A DNA stretch of 64,000 bases from contig OZ241345.1 in assembly GCA_965200175.1 (NCBI GenBank), positions 2,480,001 to 2,544,000 on the forward strand, given 5' to 3'. A program made the position numbers and the translations under genes. This DNA is from Azophilus sp026709365. GTDB taxonomy: Bacteria; Pseudomonadota; Gammaproteobacteria; Pseudomonadales; Azotimanducaceae. Below, in pieces: positions 26,026-33,661 of the stretch. How positions within the stretch are numbered: the first letter of the stretch is position 1; every line of letters begins with the position of its first letter. Under the pieces are notes generated by a model, which was given only the letters and a program-made list of their open reading frames with translations, was not told the DNA's origin and did no database searches.

Positions 26026-27318
26026 GTGGCGCACGAAAGCCAAAGTGCTGCGCGGCTCAGCATTGATGAGAGGGAAATCGAGCTGCCGATCATTTCAGGC
26101 CGCAAGGGTCCGAAAGTCATTGACGTCGGCAAGCTGGCCAGCCATGGCTATTTCACCTACGACCCCGGCTTTGTGTCCACCGCCTCGTGCAATTCCGAAA
26201 TCACCTACGTTGACGGGGACACCGGCGTGCTGCTGCACCGCGGCTACCCCATAGAGCAACTCGCCGAGCAATCCGACTACTTGGAACTGTGCTACCTGCT
26301 GCTGAAGGGCGAACTGCCCAACGCCGCCGAGCGGGCGGAGTTCGACTGGGAGATCAAGCACCACACGATGGTCGATGAGAAGCTGCGCACCTTCATCGAG
26401 GGCTTTCGCCGGGACGCGCACCCCATGGCCATCATGTGCGGCATCGTCGGGGCGTTGTCAGCCTTCTACCACGATTCGCTGGACATCAACAGCGAGGAGG
26501 ATCGGCTCCGAACGGCAATGCGGCTGATCGCCAAGATGCCCACCTTGGCCGCCATGAGCTACAAATACCCCTTGGGCCAGCCGTTCATCTATCCGCGCAA
26601 CGAACTGGGCTTCGCCGAGAACTTCCTGCACATGATGTTCGCCACCCCCTGCGAGGACTACGAAGTCAACCCCGTCATCGCCCGGGCCATGGATCGCATT
26701 CTGCTGCTCCACGCCGACCACGAGCAAAACGCCTCCACGTCAACCGTCCGCATGGCCGGCTCCACGGGGGCCAATCCATACGCCTGCGTCGCCGCCGGCA
26801 TCGCCGCCCTTTGGGGTCCCGCCCACGGCGGCGCCAACGAGGCCGTGCTGAACATGCTCGACGAAATTGGCGACGAGCGCAACATCGACAAGTTCGTCGC
26901 CAAGGCGAAGGACCGGGACGATCCCTTCCGGCTGATGGGCTTTGGCCATCGGGTCTATAAGAGCTACGATCCGCGCGCCAAGGTCATGCAGCAAACCTGC
27001 CATGAGGTGCTCAACGAACTCGGAGCGGAGGACAACCCGACGCTGCGGATGGCGCAGCGCTTGGAGAAGATTGCGCTGGAGGACAGCTACTTCGTGGAAA
27101 AACGCCTTTATCCCAACGTGGACTTCTATTCGGGCATCATTCTCAAGGCCATCGGCATACCCGTGGAGTTGTTCACCGTGATCTTCGCCACTGGCCGGAC
27201 GCCGGGCTGGATCGCCCATTGGAACGAGATGATCGGCGGCGCCTACCGCCTTGGCCGACCCCGGCAGCTCTACCAAGGCCACCAACAGCGGAGTTTCGTG
27301 CCCGTGGAACGGCGCTAG
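26026..27318 (+). CDS. gltA: Citrate synthase
   Basis: A 430-residue type II citrate synthase, condensing oxaloacetate and acetyl-CoA at the entry of the TCA cycle. Catalytic histidines lie in HADHEQNASTSTVR and GFGHRVYK, and the catalytic Asp in NVDFYSG. The N-terminal beta domain seen in gram-negative hexameric enzymes is present (ELPIISGRKGPKVIDVGKL). It starts at GTG 26026 behind GGAGG, with a clear promoter upstream. It is convergent with the dehydrogenase gene, overlapping by 4 bp. Confidence 0.95.
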   Translation: MAHESQSAARLSIDEREIELPIISGRKGPKVIDVGKLASHGYFTYDPGFVSTASCNSEITYVDGDTGVLLHRGYPIEQLAEQSDYLELCYLLLKGELPNAAERAEFDWEIKHHTMVDEKLRTFIEGFRRDAHPMAIMCGIVGALSAFYHDSLDINSEEDRLRTAMRLIAKMPTLAAMSYKYPLGQPFIYPRNELGFAENFLHMMFATPCEDYEVNPVIARAMDRILLLHADHEQNASTSTVRMAGSTGANPYACVAAGIAALWGPAHGGANEAVLNMLDEIGDERNIDKFVAKAKDRDDPFRLMGFGHRVYKSYDPRAKVMQQTCHEVLNELGAEDNPTLRMAQRLEKIALEDSYFVEKRLYPNVDFYSGIILKAIGIPVELFTVIFATGRTPGWIAHWNEMIGGAYRLGRPRQLYQGHQQRSFVPVERR

Positions 27319-28190
27319 CGGTCGCTCAGCCGAGTGATGAGGCTGGAGGTGTCCCAGCGACTGCCGCCCTTGGCCTCCACGTCCGCGTAGAACTGATCGA
27401 CCAAGGCCGTCAACGGCAGTTTGGCGCCCAAGGCCCGTCCCGTGCGCAGCGCGATGTCGAGGTCCTTGCGCATCCACTGCACCGCAAAGCCGAAGTCGAA
27501 CTGGCCTTCCGCCATGGTGTGCGCCCGGTTCTCCATTTGCCAGGACTGGGCGGCGCCCTTGGCAATGACGTCCACCACGGCGGCAGCGTCAAGCCCCGCC
27601 CGCTGGGCGAAGTCGATGCCCTCGCTCAAGCCCTGCAGAACCCCAGCGATGCAGATTTGATTCACCATCTTGGTGAGCTGCCCGGCACCCACCGAGCCCA
27701 TCCGGCGGACAAAGCGGGCGTAGCAGTCCATCGCCGGCAGCGCCCGCTCGCAATCGGCAACGGCGCCGCCCGCCATGATGGTGAGCTGGCCGTTCTCCGC
27801 CCCGGCCTGGCCGCCGGACACGGGCGCATCCACGAAGCCGACGCCCCGCTCCCTGGCGGCCGAAGCCAGCTCCTGCGCGAGCTCGGCGGAAACGGTGGTG
27901 TGGTCCACCAGCACGGCGCCTGCGGCCATGCCCTTCAAGACGCCGGTTTCGGTTAGGCAAACGCTGCGGACATCGTCGTCATTGCCCACGCAGACCAGCA
28001 CCAGGTCCGCCCCGGCGGCGGCGGCCTTGGGCGAATCGAAGCACTGGCCACCGTACTCATCGACCCACTGCCGAGCCCGAGCCGACGTGCGGTTGTAAAC
28101 CGCCATGCGCCAGCCCGCCCGAGCCAAGTGTCCGGCCATGGGATAGCCCATGACCCCCAAGCCGATGAAGGCGGCGCGCATTTCCGGCAT
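27315..28190 (-). CDS. 3-hydroxyisobutyrate dehydrogenase family oxidoreductase
   Basis: A 291-residue beta-hydroxyacid dehydrogenase. It has the N-terminal NAD(P) motif FIGLGVMGYPMAGHL, the substrate-binding segment FVDAPVSGGQAGAENGQL, and the catalytic Lys helix GAGQLTKMVNQI. Members act on 3-hydroxyisobutyrate, tartronate semialdehyde, 6-phosphogluconate-like substrates or succinic semialdehyde. ATG 28190 is preferred over ATG 28181 because GGAG lies 9 bases before it. It lies about 100 bp downstream of the SPT-like gene, separated by a perfect palindrome, so cotranscription is uncertain. Confidence 0.88.
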   Translation of the reverse strand: MPEMRAAFIGLGVMGYPMAGHLARAGWRMAVYNRTSARARQWVDEYGGQCFDSPKAAAAGADLVLVCVGNDDDVRSVCLTETGVLKGMAAGAVLVDHTTVSAELAQELASAARERGVGFVDAPVSGGQAGAENGQLTIMAGGAVADCERALPAMDCYARFVRRMGSVGAGQLTKMVNQICIAGVLQGLSEGIDFAQRAGLDAAAVVDVIAKGAAQSWQMENRAHTMAEGQFDFGFAVQWMRKDLDIALRTGRALGAKLPLTALVDQFYADVEAKGGSRWDTSSLITRLSDR

Positions 28191-28247
28191 CTGCTTTGCT
28201 CCGGCGGCAATAGTGACGAAGCCGGCAGTTTAACTCAGGCGGAGGTG

Positions 28248-28291
28248 GTGGCTCGGTTTGACTCAGGTCATCGTGAGTCAAACCGAGCCAC
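28248..28291. repeat. Perfect 18-bp-arm palindrome (dispersed repeat)
   Basis: GTGGCTCGGTTTGACTCA (28248-28265) and its exact reverse complement (28274-28291) flank an 8-bp loop. It starts 6 bp past the stop of the SPT-like gene. Single arms occur at about 16600 and 22850. There is no T-tract, so it is a dispersed repeat that may still act as a transcript-end hairpin. Confidence 0.75.
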
Positions 28292-28297
28292 TACCCG

Positions 28298-29485
28298 TCA
28301 ATCCAATGCGCCAATGGCCTTCATCACCTTGGTGACGGCGGTGACGATGCAATCGAGCTGATCGTCCGTATGGGCGGCGCTGACGCTCATGCGCAGCAGG
28401 CTGCCGCCGCCCGGTGCGGCAGGGGGCAGGAACAGATTGACGTACACGCCCTCCGCCAGCAAGCCGTTCCATGCCGCCAAGGCATCCTCCCGGTGCTGAA
28501 GGCGCACGGACATGACCGGGCTGGCGGCCTCACCCACGTCCACGCCAAGCTGGGAGAGCCCATGGTGCAGGCGGTTGGCGTTGCGCCATAGGCGCGTCCT
28601 CAGCTCCGGATGGGCGCGCAGCATCCGCAAGGCGGCGCGGGTGCAGGCGACGGTAGCCGGCGACGGCGAGGCGGTGAAGATGTAGGGTCGGCTGGCATAG
28701 GGAAACAGCGCCAGTTCCTTGTGGCGGCTGGCGCAGAAGCCGCCCATGGTGCCCAGGCTCTTGCTGAAGGTGCCCACCACGAAGTCCACTTGGTCCATGA
28801 TGCCGGCCTCCTCAACCACGCCCCGTCCCTGGGCGCCGACCACGCCGAGGGAATGGGCTTCATCGACCAGCAGGCAGGCGCCATGGCGATCCTTGATCTG
28901 CGCGATTTCGGCCAAGGGCGCGCGGTCGCCGAGAACGCCGTAAAGGCCTTCGACGACCACCAAGGCGTTCTGCGCCCTAGCGCCGAGACGTCTCAAGCGC
29001 CTGTCCAAGCTGGCGGGATCGTTGTGCCGGAAGGTGTAAAGGTCGGCGGCGGACAGTCGGCAGCCATCGAACAGGCTGGCATGGGCATCGGCGTCGAGCA
29101 GCACCGCGTCGCCGGCGCCGAGCAGCGCCGACAAGGCGCCGAGATTGGCCGCATAGCCGGTGGAGAACGCCACCGCCGCCGGATAGCCGTAAAAGTCCGC
29201 CAACTCCGCTTCAAGCGCCACATGGGCCGCGTAGGTGCCGTTGGCCATGCGCGAACCGGTGGTGCCGGTGCCGGCCTCAGTCAAGGCGTCACGGCCCGCT
29301 TCAATCGCTTGCGCGTCAAAGGTCATGCCAAGGTAGTTGTTGGTGCCAGCCAAAACGACGGGGCGACCGTTGATGATGCCGAGGGTGGCGGACTTGAGGC
29401 GCTCAATGACCGTGCCTGCGGGGTCGGCCTCGCCCAAGGCGCGCCGGGCCTCCTCCACTGCAGCCAACTTGGCCAGCAGGCTCAT
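28298..29485 (-). CDS. spt: Alpha-oxoamine synthase, serine palmitoyltransferase-like
   Basis: A 395-residue PLP-dependent alpha-oxoamine synthase. PLP contacts are visible: LLVDEAHSLGVVGAQGRG (Asp and His near residue 210) and the Schiff-base Lys in GTFSKSLGTMGGF near residue 240. FRHNDPASL and NLFLPPAAPGGGSLLRMSVSAAHT resemble bacterial serine palmitoyltransferase more than KBL or BioF. It would condense serine with an acyl thioester to 3-ketosphinganine. Its ATG overlaps the ACP stop (ATGA). The ligase, SDR and ACP upstream supply acyl-ACP and reduction, as in the Caulobacter sphingolipid operon. BioF- or KBL-type activity is the alternative. Confidence 0.75.
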   Translation of the reverse strand: MSLLAKLAAVEEARRALGEADPAGTVIERLKSATLGIINGRPVVLAGTNNYLGMTFDAQAIEAGRDALTEAGTGTTGSRMANGTYAAHVALEAELADFYGYPAAVAFSTGYAANLGALSALLGAGDAVLLDADAHASLFDGCRLSAADLYTFRHNDPASLDRRLRRLGARAQNALVVVEGLYGVLGDRAPLAEIAQIKDRHGACLLVDEAHSLGVVGAQGRGVVEEAGIMDQVDFVVGTFSKSLGTMGGFCASRHKELALFPYASRPYIFTASPSPATVACTRAALRMLRAHPELRTRLWRNANRLHHGLSQLGVDVGEAASPVMSVRLQHREDALAAWNGLLAEGVYVNLFLPPAAPGGGSLLRMSVSAAHTDDQLDCIVTAVTKVMKAIGALD

Positions 29486-29718
29486 GTCACCGCCTTGCGG
29501 ACCAACGCCGCCAACTGGGCGACGTTGCGCACGTCGGCCAGCTGCCGCTGGTCGATGATGATGTCGAAGCGGTCCTCCACTTCCATGACGAACTCCATGA
29601 TCTGCGCCGATTCAAGGGCCAGCGCATCCAGCAGGTCCGTATCCGAAGCGAAGTCGGGGGGCAAAGGCGTGATGCCGGCGAGCAGCTCGCGCAACTCCAG
29701 TTCGAGGGGACTGTCCAT
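29482..29718 (-). CDS. Acyl carrier protein
   Basis: A 78-residue acidic helical protein, MDSPLELELRELLAG...DFASDTDLLDALALESAQIMEFVMEVEDRF, with the phosphopantetheine Ser in LALESAQIMEF, the position of the usual DSL motif. ATG 29718 with AAGGAA upstream is the start; the frame reaches 29754. It lies 10 bp after the SDR gene and overlaps the SPT-like gene by 4 bp. A dedicated ACP between an acyl-AMP ligase and an SPT suggests that the acyl group is handed to the synthase as acyl-ACP rather than acyl-CoA. Confidence 0.88.
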   Translation of the reverse strand: MDSPLELELRELLAGITPLPPDFASDTDLLDALALESAQIMEFVMEVEDRFDIIIDQRQLADVRNVAQLAALVRKAVT

Positions 29719-29728
29719 GGCGTTTCCT

Positions 29729-30676
29729 TCAGCTTCCAGTGTCCTGTCCCGCAAACGTCCGTTTCAGCCCACTGGCCAGATCATGCCTTGGCCGCCAACC
29801 GGTGACGGCGGCGAAGTCGTCGCCGCCGCCCACCCAACGATCGTGGCCGAGCTCTCGAACCTTGCCCGGCGTCAGCATCGGCGCGCGGCCCAGAAGCCGC
29901 GAAAAACCGACGTTTGCCTTGGCTGCCACCTGCAGCAGGGGCTTGGGAATCACCAGAATCCGAGTGTTGCGGGCGCCTGCCGCCGCCGCTATGGCGGGCC
30001 AATCGTAGCCGTCTTCGGCACCGTCGTCGATGCTGAACTGCCGACCTTGGCAACGCCTTGGCGCCTGCAGCCAGAACAGGACGGCGTCAGCCAAGTCATC
30101 GACGTAGAGAAAGGACAGCTTCTGCGCGGGATTGCCCGGCACCAAGACCCAGCCGTGGCGCATCAGGCGGAACAGGGGCGTCAGTTCCCGGTCCCCCGGA
30201 CCGTAAACGGCAGGCGGGCGAATGACGGTTGATTCGATTTGCGGGTGTGCCGCCAGCGCCAGCTCGCCGGCCCGCTTGCTGGCGGCATAGTCGGACAGCT
30301 GCGGCTCGGCGGCGGCCAGCGAGGAGACCAGCAGCATGGCCGGCGGGTTGGCTTGGCGCAGGGCGGCAGCACACAAATGGCTGACCGCCTCGCTGTTCGC
30401 GGCGGCGAAGTCCCCGGGCCGCGCACCGCGCACTGCGCCGGCGAGATGCACCACGGCGTCCACCCCGGCCAGCGCAGCGGCCAGCCCATCCAAGTCGTCC
30501 AAGGCGGCAACCCAAGGCGAGATGCGGGAATCCAGGACAGCGGCAGGCCTGCGGACGATGGCCCGAGTCTCAATGGAGGCCGCGATGAGCTTAACCGCCA
30601 GACGCCTGCCAATGAATCCGGTCAAGCCGGTGACCGCAACGGTGCGGGGCTTAGCGGAAACGAAGGGAACCCTCAG
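29729..30676 (-). CDS. Extended SDR (NAD-dependent epimerase family), CerR-like
   Basis: An extended short-chain dehydrogenase. The cofactor motif VAVTGLTGFIGRRL is followed by VVHLAGAVRG and the catalytic S...YAASK (LVSSLAAAEPQLSDYAASKRAGE). The first ordinary start in frame (TTG 30625) lies inside the cofactor loop, so translation must begin upstream. CTG 30676, with GAAGG 9 bases before it, gives 315 residues and a complete Rossmann fold. The spacing from the ligase stop is 12 bp. By order and family it resembles the ceramide reductase CerR of Caulobacter, which would reduce the 3-keto group. The symbol is withheld because similarity is judged by eye. Confidence 0.75.
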   Translation of the reverse strand: MRVPFVSAKPRTVAVTGLTGFIGRRLAVKLIAASIETRAIVRRPAAVLDSRISPWVAALDDLDGLAAALAGVDAVVHLAGAVRGARPGDFAAANSEAVSHLCAAALRQANPPAMLLVSSLAAAEPQLSDYAASKRAGELALAAHPQIESTVIRPPAVYGPGDRELTPLFRLMRHGWVLVPGNPAQKLSFLYVDDLADAVLFWLQAPRRCQGRQFSIDDGAEDGYDWPAIAAAAGARNTRILVIPKPLLQVAAKANVGFSRLLGRAPMLTPGKVRELGHDRWVGGGDDFAAVTGWRPRHDLASGLKRTFAGQDTGS

Positions 30677-30688
30677 CCAAAAGAGCCT

Positions 30689-32458
30689 TCAGCCATTGGC
30701 GAGCCGGGCGCCCGCCATGGCAGGAGCGGCTTTCGACACAGGATTTCCAGCCTCATCCCAATGGGTTCGATCAAGGAAGCCCGCCCGGGCGGTTACCCGG
30801 GACAGCTTGCCCGAAGAGGTGCGCGGCAGGGTCCGCGGCGGGACGATCTCAACGTAGCAAGCGACGCCGAAATGCTCGCGCACCAAGGACTCTATGCGCC
30901 TCGGCAGGCCGGACTCCGCACGCTTGCTCTCCACGACCAGAACGACCAGGGGATCGCCGTTCGGCCGAGTGGCTTCAAAGGCGGTGGTGGTGCCGGAGCG
31001 AACGCCTGGGGAACTCTCCGCCAACTGCTCCAAGTCCTGGGGCCAGATGTTGCGGCCATTGACGATGATGACATCCTTGCTGCGGGCAGTGACCACGAGA
31101 TGGCGACCGATGCGGTAGCCGATGTCGCCGGTGTCCAACCAACCCGAATCGTCCAGCACCTCGGCTGTGGCTTCGGCGTCATTGAAGTAGCCGCGCATGA
31201 CGCTTGGGCCACGCACGAAAATGTGTCCGCAGTGACGCTCAGCCACTTCATGGCCTTCATCATCGCGAATTCGGAACTCGTAGCTCGGCAGAACCGCCCC
31301 GCAATCGGCCAGCTTGAGGATGCCGGCCTCGCCCTTCGCGGGTTTCGCCAAACCGCGGGCGCTGATCGACTCCTTGTCCACCACATCCACTTCAAGACCG
31401 CTGTTCAGGGGCGCAAAGCTGATGGCCAGCCCGCACTCGGCCATGCCGTAGCAGGCAACGAAGGCCTTGGCATCAAAACCGGCGGGGGCCAACACCTGAC
31501 TGAACCGCTCAAGCAGCCTCGGGTTGATGCGCTCGGCACCGACACAGGCAATGCGCCAGGAGGAGAGATCGTACTTCTCCCGATCGGAAAGCCGCAGCCG
31601 GGTCGCGCACAGGCCGTAGCCGGAAGGCGGACTGGACGACACGGTGCAGCGATTCTCGGAAATCAGCTTCAGCCAAAGCCGCGGGCGCATGGCAAACGTG
31701 CGGGGGCTTAAGTAATCGACGGACAGGGCACGGATCACGGGCACCAAAACGCACCCCACCAAACCCATGTCATGGTAGAAGGGCAGCCAGGACACGAATC
31801 GGTCGCCGTCGCGCAACATGACGCCGACATCCGCGATTTCGCGAAGGTTGCACAGCACGGCGCGCTGAGACATTTCCACCCCGCGCGGAAAGCGGGTGCT
31901 GCCGGACGTGTACTGGAGATAGGCCGGCTCGTCGCCGCGCAACGGGGACAGCCGCCCGGCGGACTCCGGCAAGGCGTCGAAATCCGCTTCGCCGCCGACA
32001 AAGGCCAAGCCCAAAGGCTCAGCGGCGGTTTGCAGCAGGTCCAGAAAGCTCTCCGGCGCCACCGCAGCGGCAGCCCCGCAGCTTTCCATCATGCGTCGAA
32101 TTTGGCCCACATAAGCATCGCCCCCGCCCATCTGCAAGGCGGCGGGCATGGGCACGGGAATCAGGCCGGCATACTGGCAAGCGAAGAAGAAACGGTGAAA
32201 CAGGGGATGGGTGTCCGCAATGATGGCCACCCTGGCGTGACGGGGCAAGCCGAGGTGGGCCAGCCGGCGGGCGGTGGCGAGCGCTTGGTCACGGAGCGCG
32301 GCATAGGGCAGCACGGCCTCCAGCTCACCGGAGCCGCCGTAGAAGTTGTAGCCGGTACGCCCCTGCGCCGCAAAGTCCAGCGCGTCAGCCAGCCCTTCGA
32401 ATTCTACCTCCGAGCGCGTGATTCCGCTTCCCGTCGGTGTTGCGCCTAAATATGCCAA
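30689..32458 (-). CDS. Fatty acyl-AMP ligase
   Basis: An adenylate-forming enzyme of the FAAL/acyl-CoA synthetase type, about 589 residues from TTG 32458 (LAYLGATPTG); TTG 32605 would give 638. The N-terminus LADALDFAAQGRTGYNFYGGSGELEAVLPYAALRDQAL matches fatty acyl-AMP ligases. It has the P-loop-like YTSGSTRFPRGVEMSQ, VACYGMAECGLAISF, and the C-terminal hinge WLDTGDIGYRIGRHLVVTARSKD with Lys. It would activate a free fatty acid and load it onto the ACP encoded two genes downstream. It is first in a four-gene minus-strand operon; an AT-rich stretch (32630-32715) upstream is the likely promoter region. The exact start is uncertain. Confidence 0.87.
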   Translation of the reverse strand: MAYLGATPTGSGITRSEVEFEGLADALDFAAQGRTGYNFYGGSGELEAVLPYAALRDQALATARRLAHLGLPRHARVAIIADTHPLFHRFFFACQYAGLIPVPMPAALQMGGGDAYVGQIRRMMESCGAAAAVAPESFLDLLQTAAEPLGLAFVGGEADFDALPESAGRLSPLRGDEPAYLQYTSGSTRFPRGVEMSQRAVLCNLREIADVGVMLRDGDRFVSWLPFYHDMGLVGCVLVPVIRALSVDYLSPRTFAMRPRLWLKLISENRCTVSSSPPSGYGLCATRLRLSDREKYDLSSWRIACVGAERINPRLLERFSQVLAPAGFDAKAFVACYGMAECGLAISFAPLNSGLEVDVVDKESISARGLAKPAKGEAGILKLADCGAVLPSYEFRIRDDEGHEVAERHCGHIFVRGPSVMRGYFNDAEATAEVLDDSGWLDTGDIGYRIGRHLVVTARSKDVIIVNGRNIWPQDLEQLAESSPGVRSGTTTAFEATRPNGDPLVVLVVESKRAESGLPRRIESLVREHFGVACYVEIVPPRTLPRTSSGKLSRVTARAGFLDRTHWDEAGNPVSKAAPAMAGARLANG

Positions 32459-32624
32459 TGTTCGCTTTTTCTTGTCGATTTGAGCCGGGATCAGGGTGCT
32501 CTGCCAATGCCAATCTACCCCACCCAACCCAAGTTGCTGAATTTTGTCGCCCTTCGGTTCGCTAGCATTCCTTAGCAAGACCCGGCCAATCCATCTGGCA
32601 GACAAACCCGAACGCGGGCTGAAT

Positions 32625-32865
32625 TGTAAACCAAATCCACAAAATCACCTACCTTCAATCTGCCTTATTTGTTACGTCTGTGGACATATAGACGATACAT
32701 TATTGAAACATTTTGGAGAGGAGGTCAAGGCGCGCCCGCAGGGCGGGCGCGTTGGCGTTTCGCTGCGCGAAACTCCGCGCCTGCCGCGGGAAGGGGGCGT
32801 GCCGCAGGTTTCGATGGCCGCGCGTTGGCGTTTCGCTGGCGCGAAACCCCGCGCTCGTCGCGAAC
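32625..32865. repeat. AT-rich promoter-like stretch and degenerate hairpin repeats
   Basis: Bases 32630-32715 are much richer in A+T than the surroundings and probably hold the promoter of the ligase-SDR-ACP-synthase operon on the minus strand; no single -35/-10 pair stands out. Bases 32731-32865 contain two degenerate copies of the intergenic hairpin repeat (CGCCCGC.GGGCGGGCG and GTTTCGCTG.GCGCGAAAC). Confidence 0.5.
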
Positions 32866-33501
32866 TCAAGCCGCCGCGCTGGGTCGTGCGGACACCGCAG
32901 CGTGCCAACGCTTGAGATTTTCGCAGTGGTCCGGGATGGGGAGCCGGGCAGCGCCGACGGCAAAGTCGATGGTACACAAGGCGGTGATGTCAGCAATGGT
33001 GAAGGCGTCGCCAGCCACGAATTCGGACTCTCCCAAGGCCGCGTTCAACCGCTCGTAAAAGCGCTGCACCGTGTTCCTGCCGCGCTCCACCAGCGCGGGG
33101 ACGGCGTCCACCGCTCCGGCGTTGCCGGCCAGTCCCCGATTGGCGAAGCCGGGAAAGGCGTTGCGGAACGCCTCCGCAGCGCCCGCCAGGCCATCGAACT
33201 CCATGTGCCGCTGGCGCGCTTCAACCTGCGCCTTGCTCACCGGATCGGTGCCCATCAGCGGCGGCTGCGGCTGCGCCTCCTCGAAGTAGCGGCAGATGGC
33301 GACGGACTCGTCAATCACGGTCCCGTCATCAAGCACCAAGGTGGGCAGCACCCCTCGGGGATTAACGGCGAGGAAGTCGTCGCCCAGGTTCTCGCCTTGG
33401 ATGATGTCCACCTGCACGACGTCGCAGGCAATGCCCTTCTCCGCCATGAAAATGCGCACTCGGCGCGGGTTGGGGGCCAGTTTGCTGTCGTAGAGCTTCA
33501 T
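32866..33501 (-). CDS. Glutathione S-transferase
   Basis: A 211-residue GST. The N-terminal thioredoxin-like domain (MKLYDSKLAPNPRRVRIFMAEKGI) and the glutathione-binding segment GVLPTLVLDDGTVIDESVAICRYFEE with the cis-Pro and ES pair are clear. The helical C-terminal domain contains EFVAGDAFTIADITALCTIDF, the family's N-capping box. It conjugates or reduces electrophiles with glutathione in the cytosol, which fits the oxygenase-rich surroundings. It is monocistronic. Confidence 0.93.
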   Translation of the reverse strand: MKLYDSKLAPNPRRVRIFMAEKGIACDVVQVDIIQGENLGDDFLAVNPRGVLPTLVLDDGTVIDESVAICRYFEEAQPQPPLMGTDPVSKAQVEARQRHMEFDGLAGAAEAFRNAFPGFANRGLAGNAGAVDAVPALVERGRNTVQRFYERLNAALGESEFVAGDAFTIADITALCTIDFAVGAARLPIPDHCENLKRWHAAVSARPSAAA

Positions 33502-33661
33502 GGTTTGGTCCTTGGTTGGAGACTGGGTAAGGCCGCCGTTCAGCCAACGGCCGGACGTTTGTTAAGGTCAACCGCGGCAGCATCCCGAGACGGCGCAAGC
33601 TCGTGGCCGGGCCGGGATGGCTCGCGAAACGTGATGGAATTATAGGTTGAAACCCGTCCGC

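Noticed and set aside
28248..28291. Rho-independent terminator
   Set aside because: A perfect stem but no following T-tract on either strand, and the arms recur elsewhere as a dispersed repeat.
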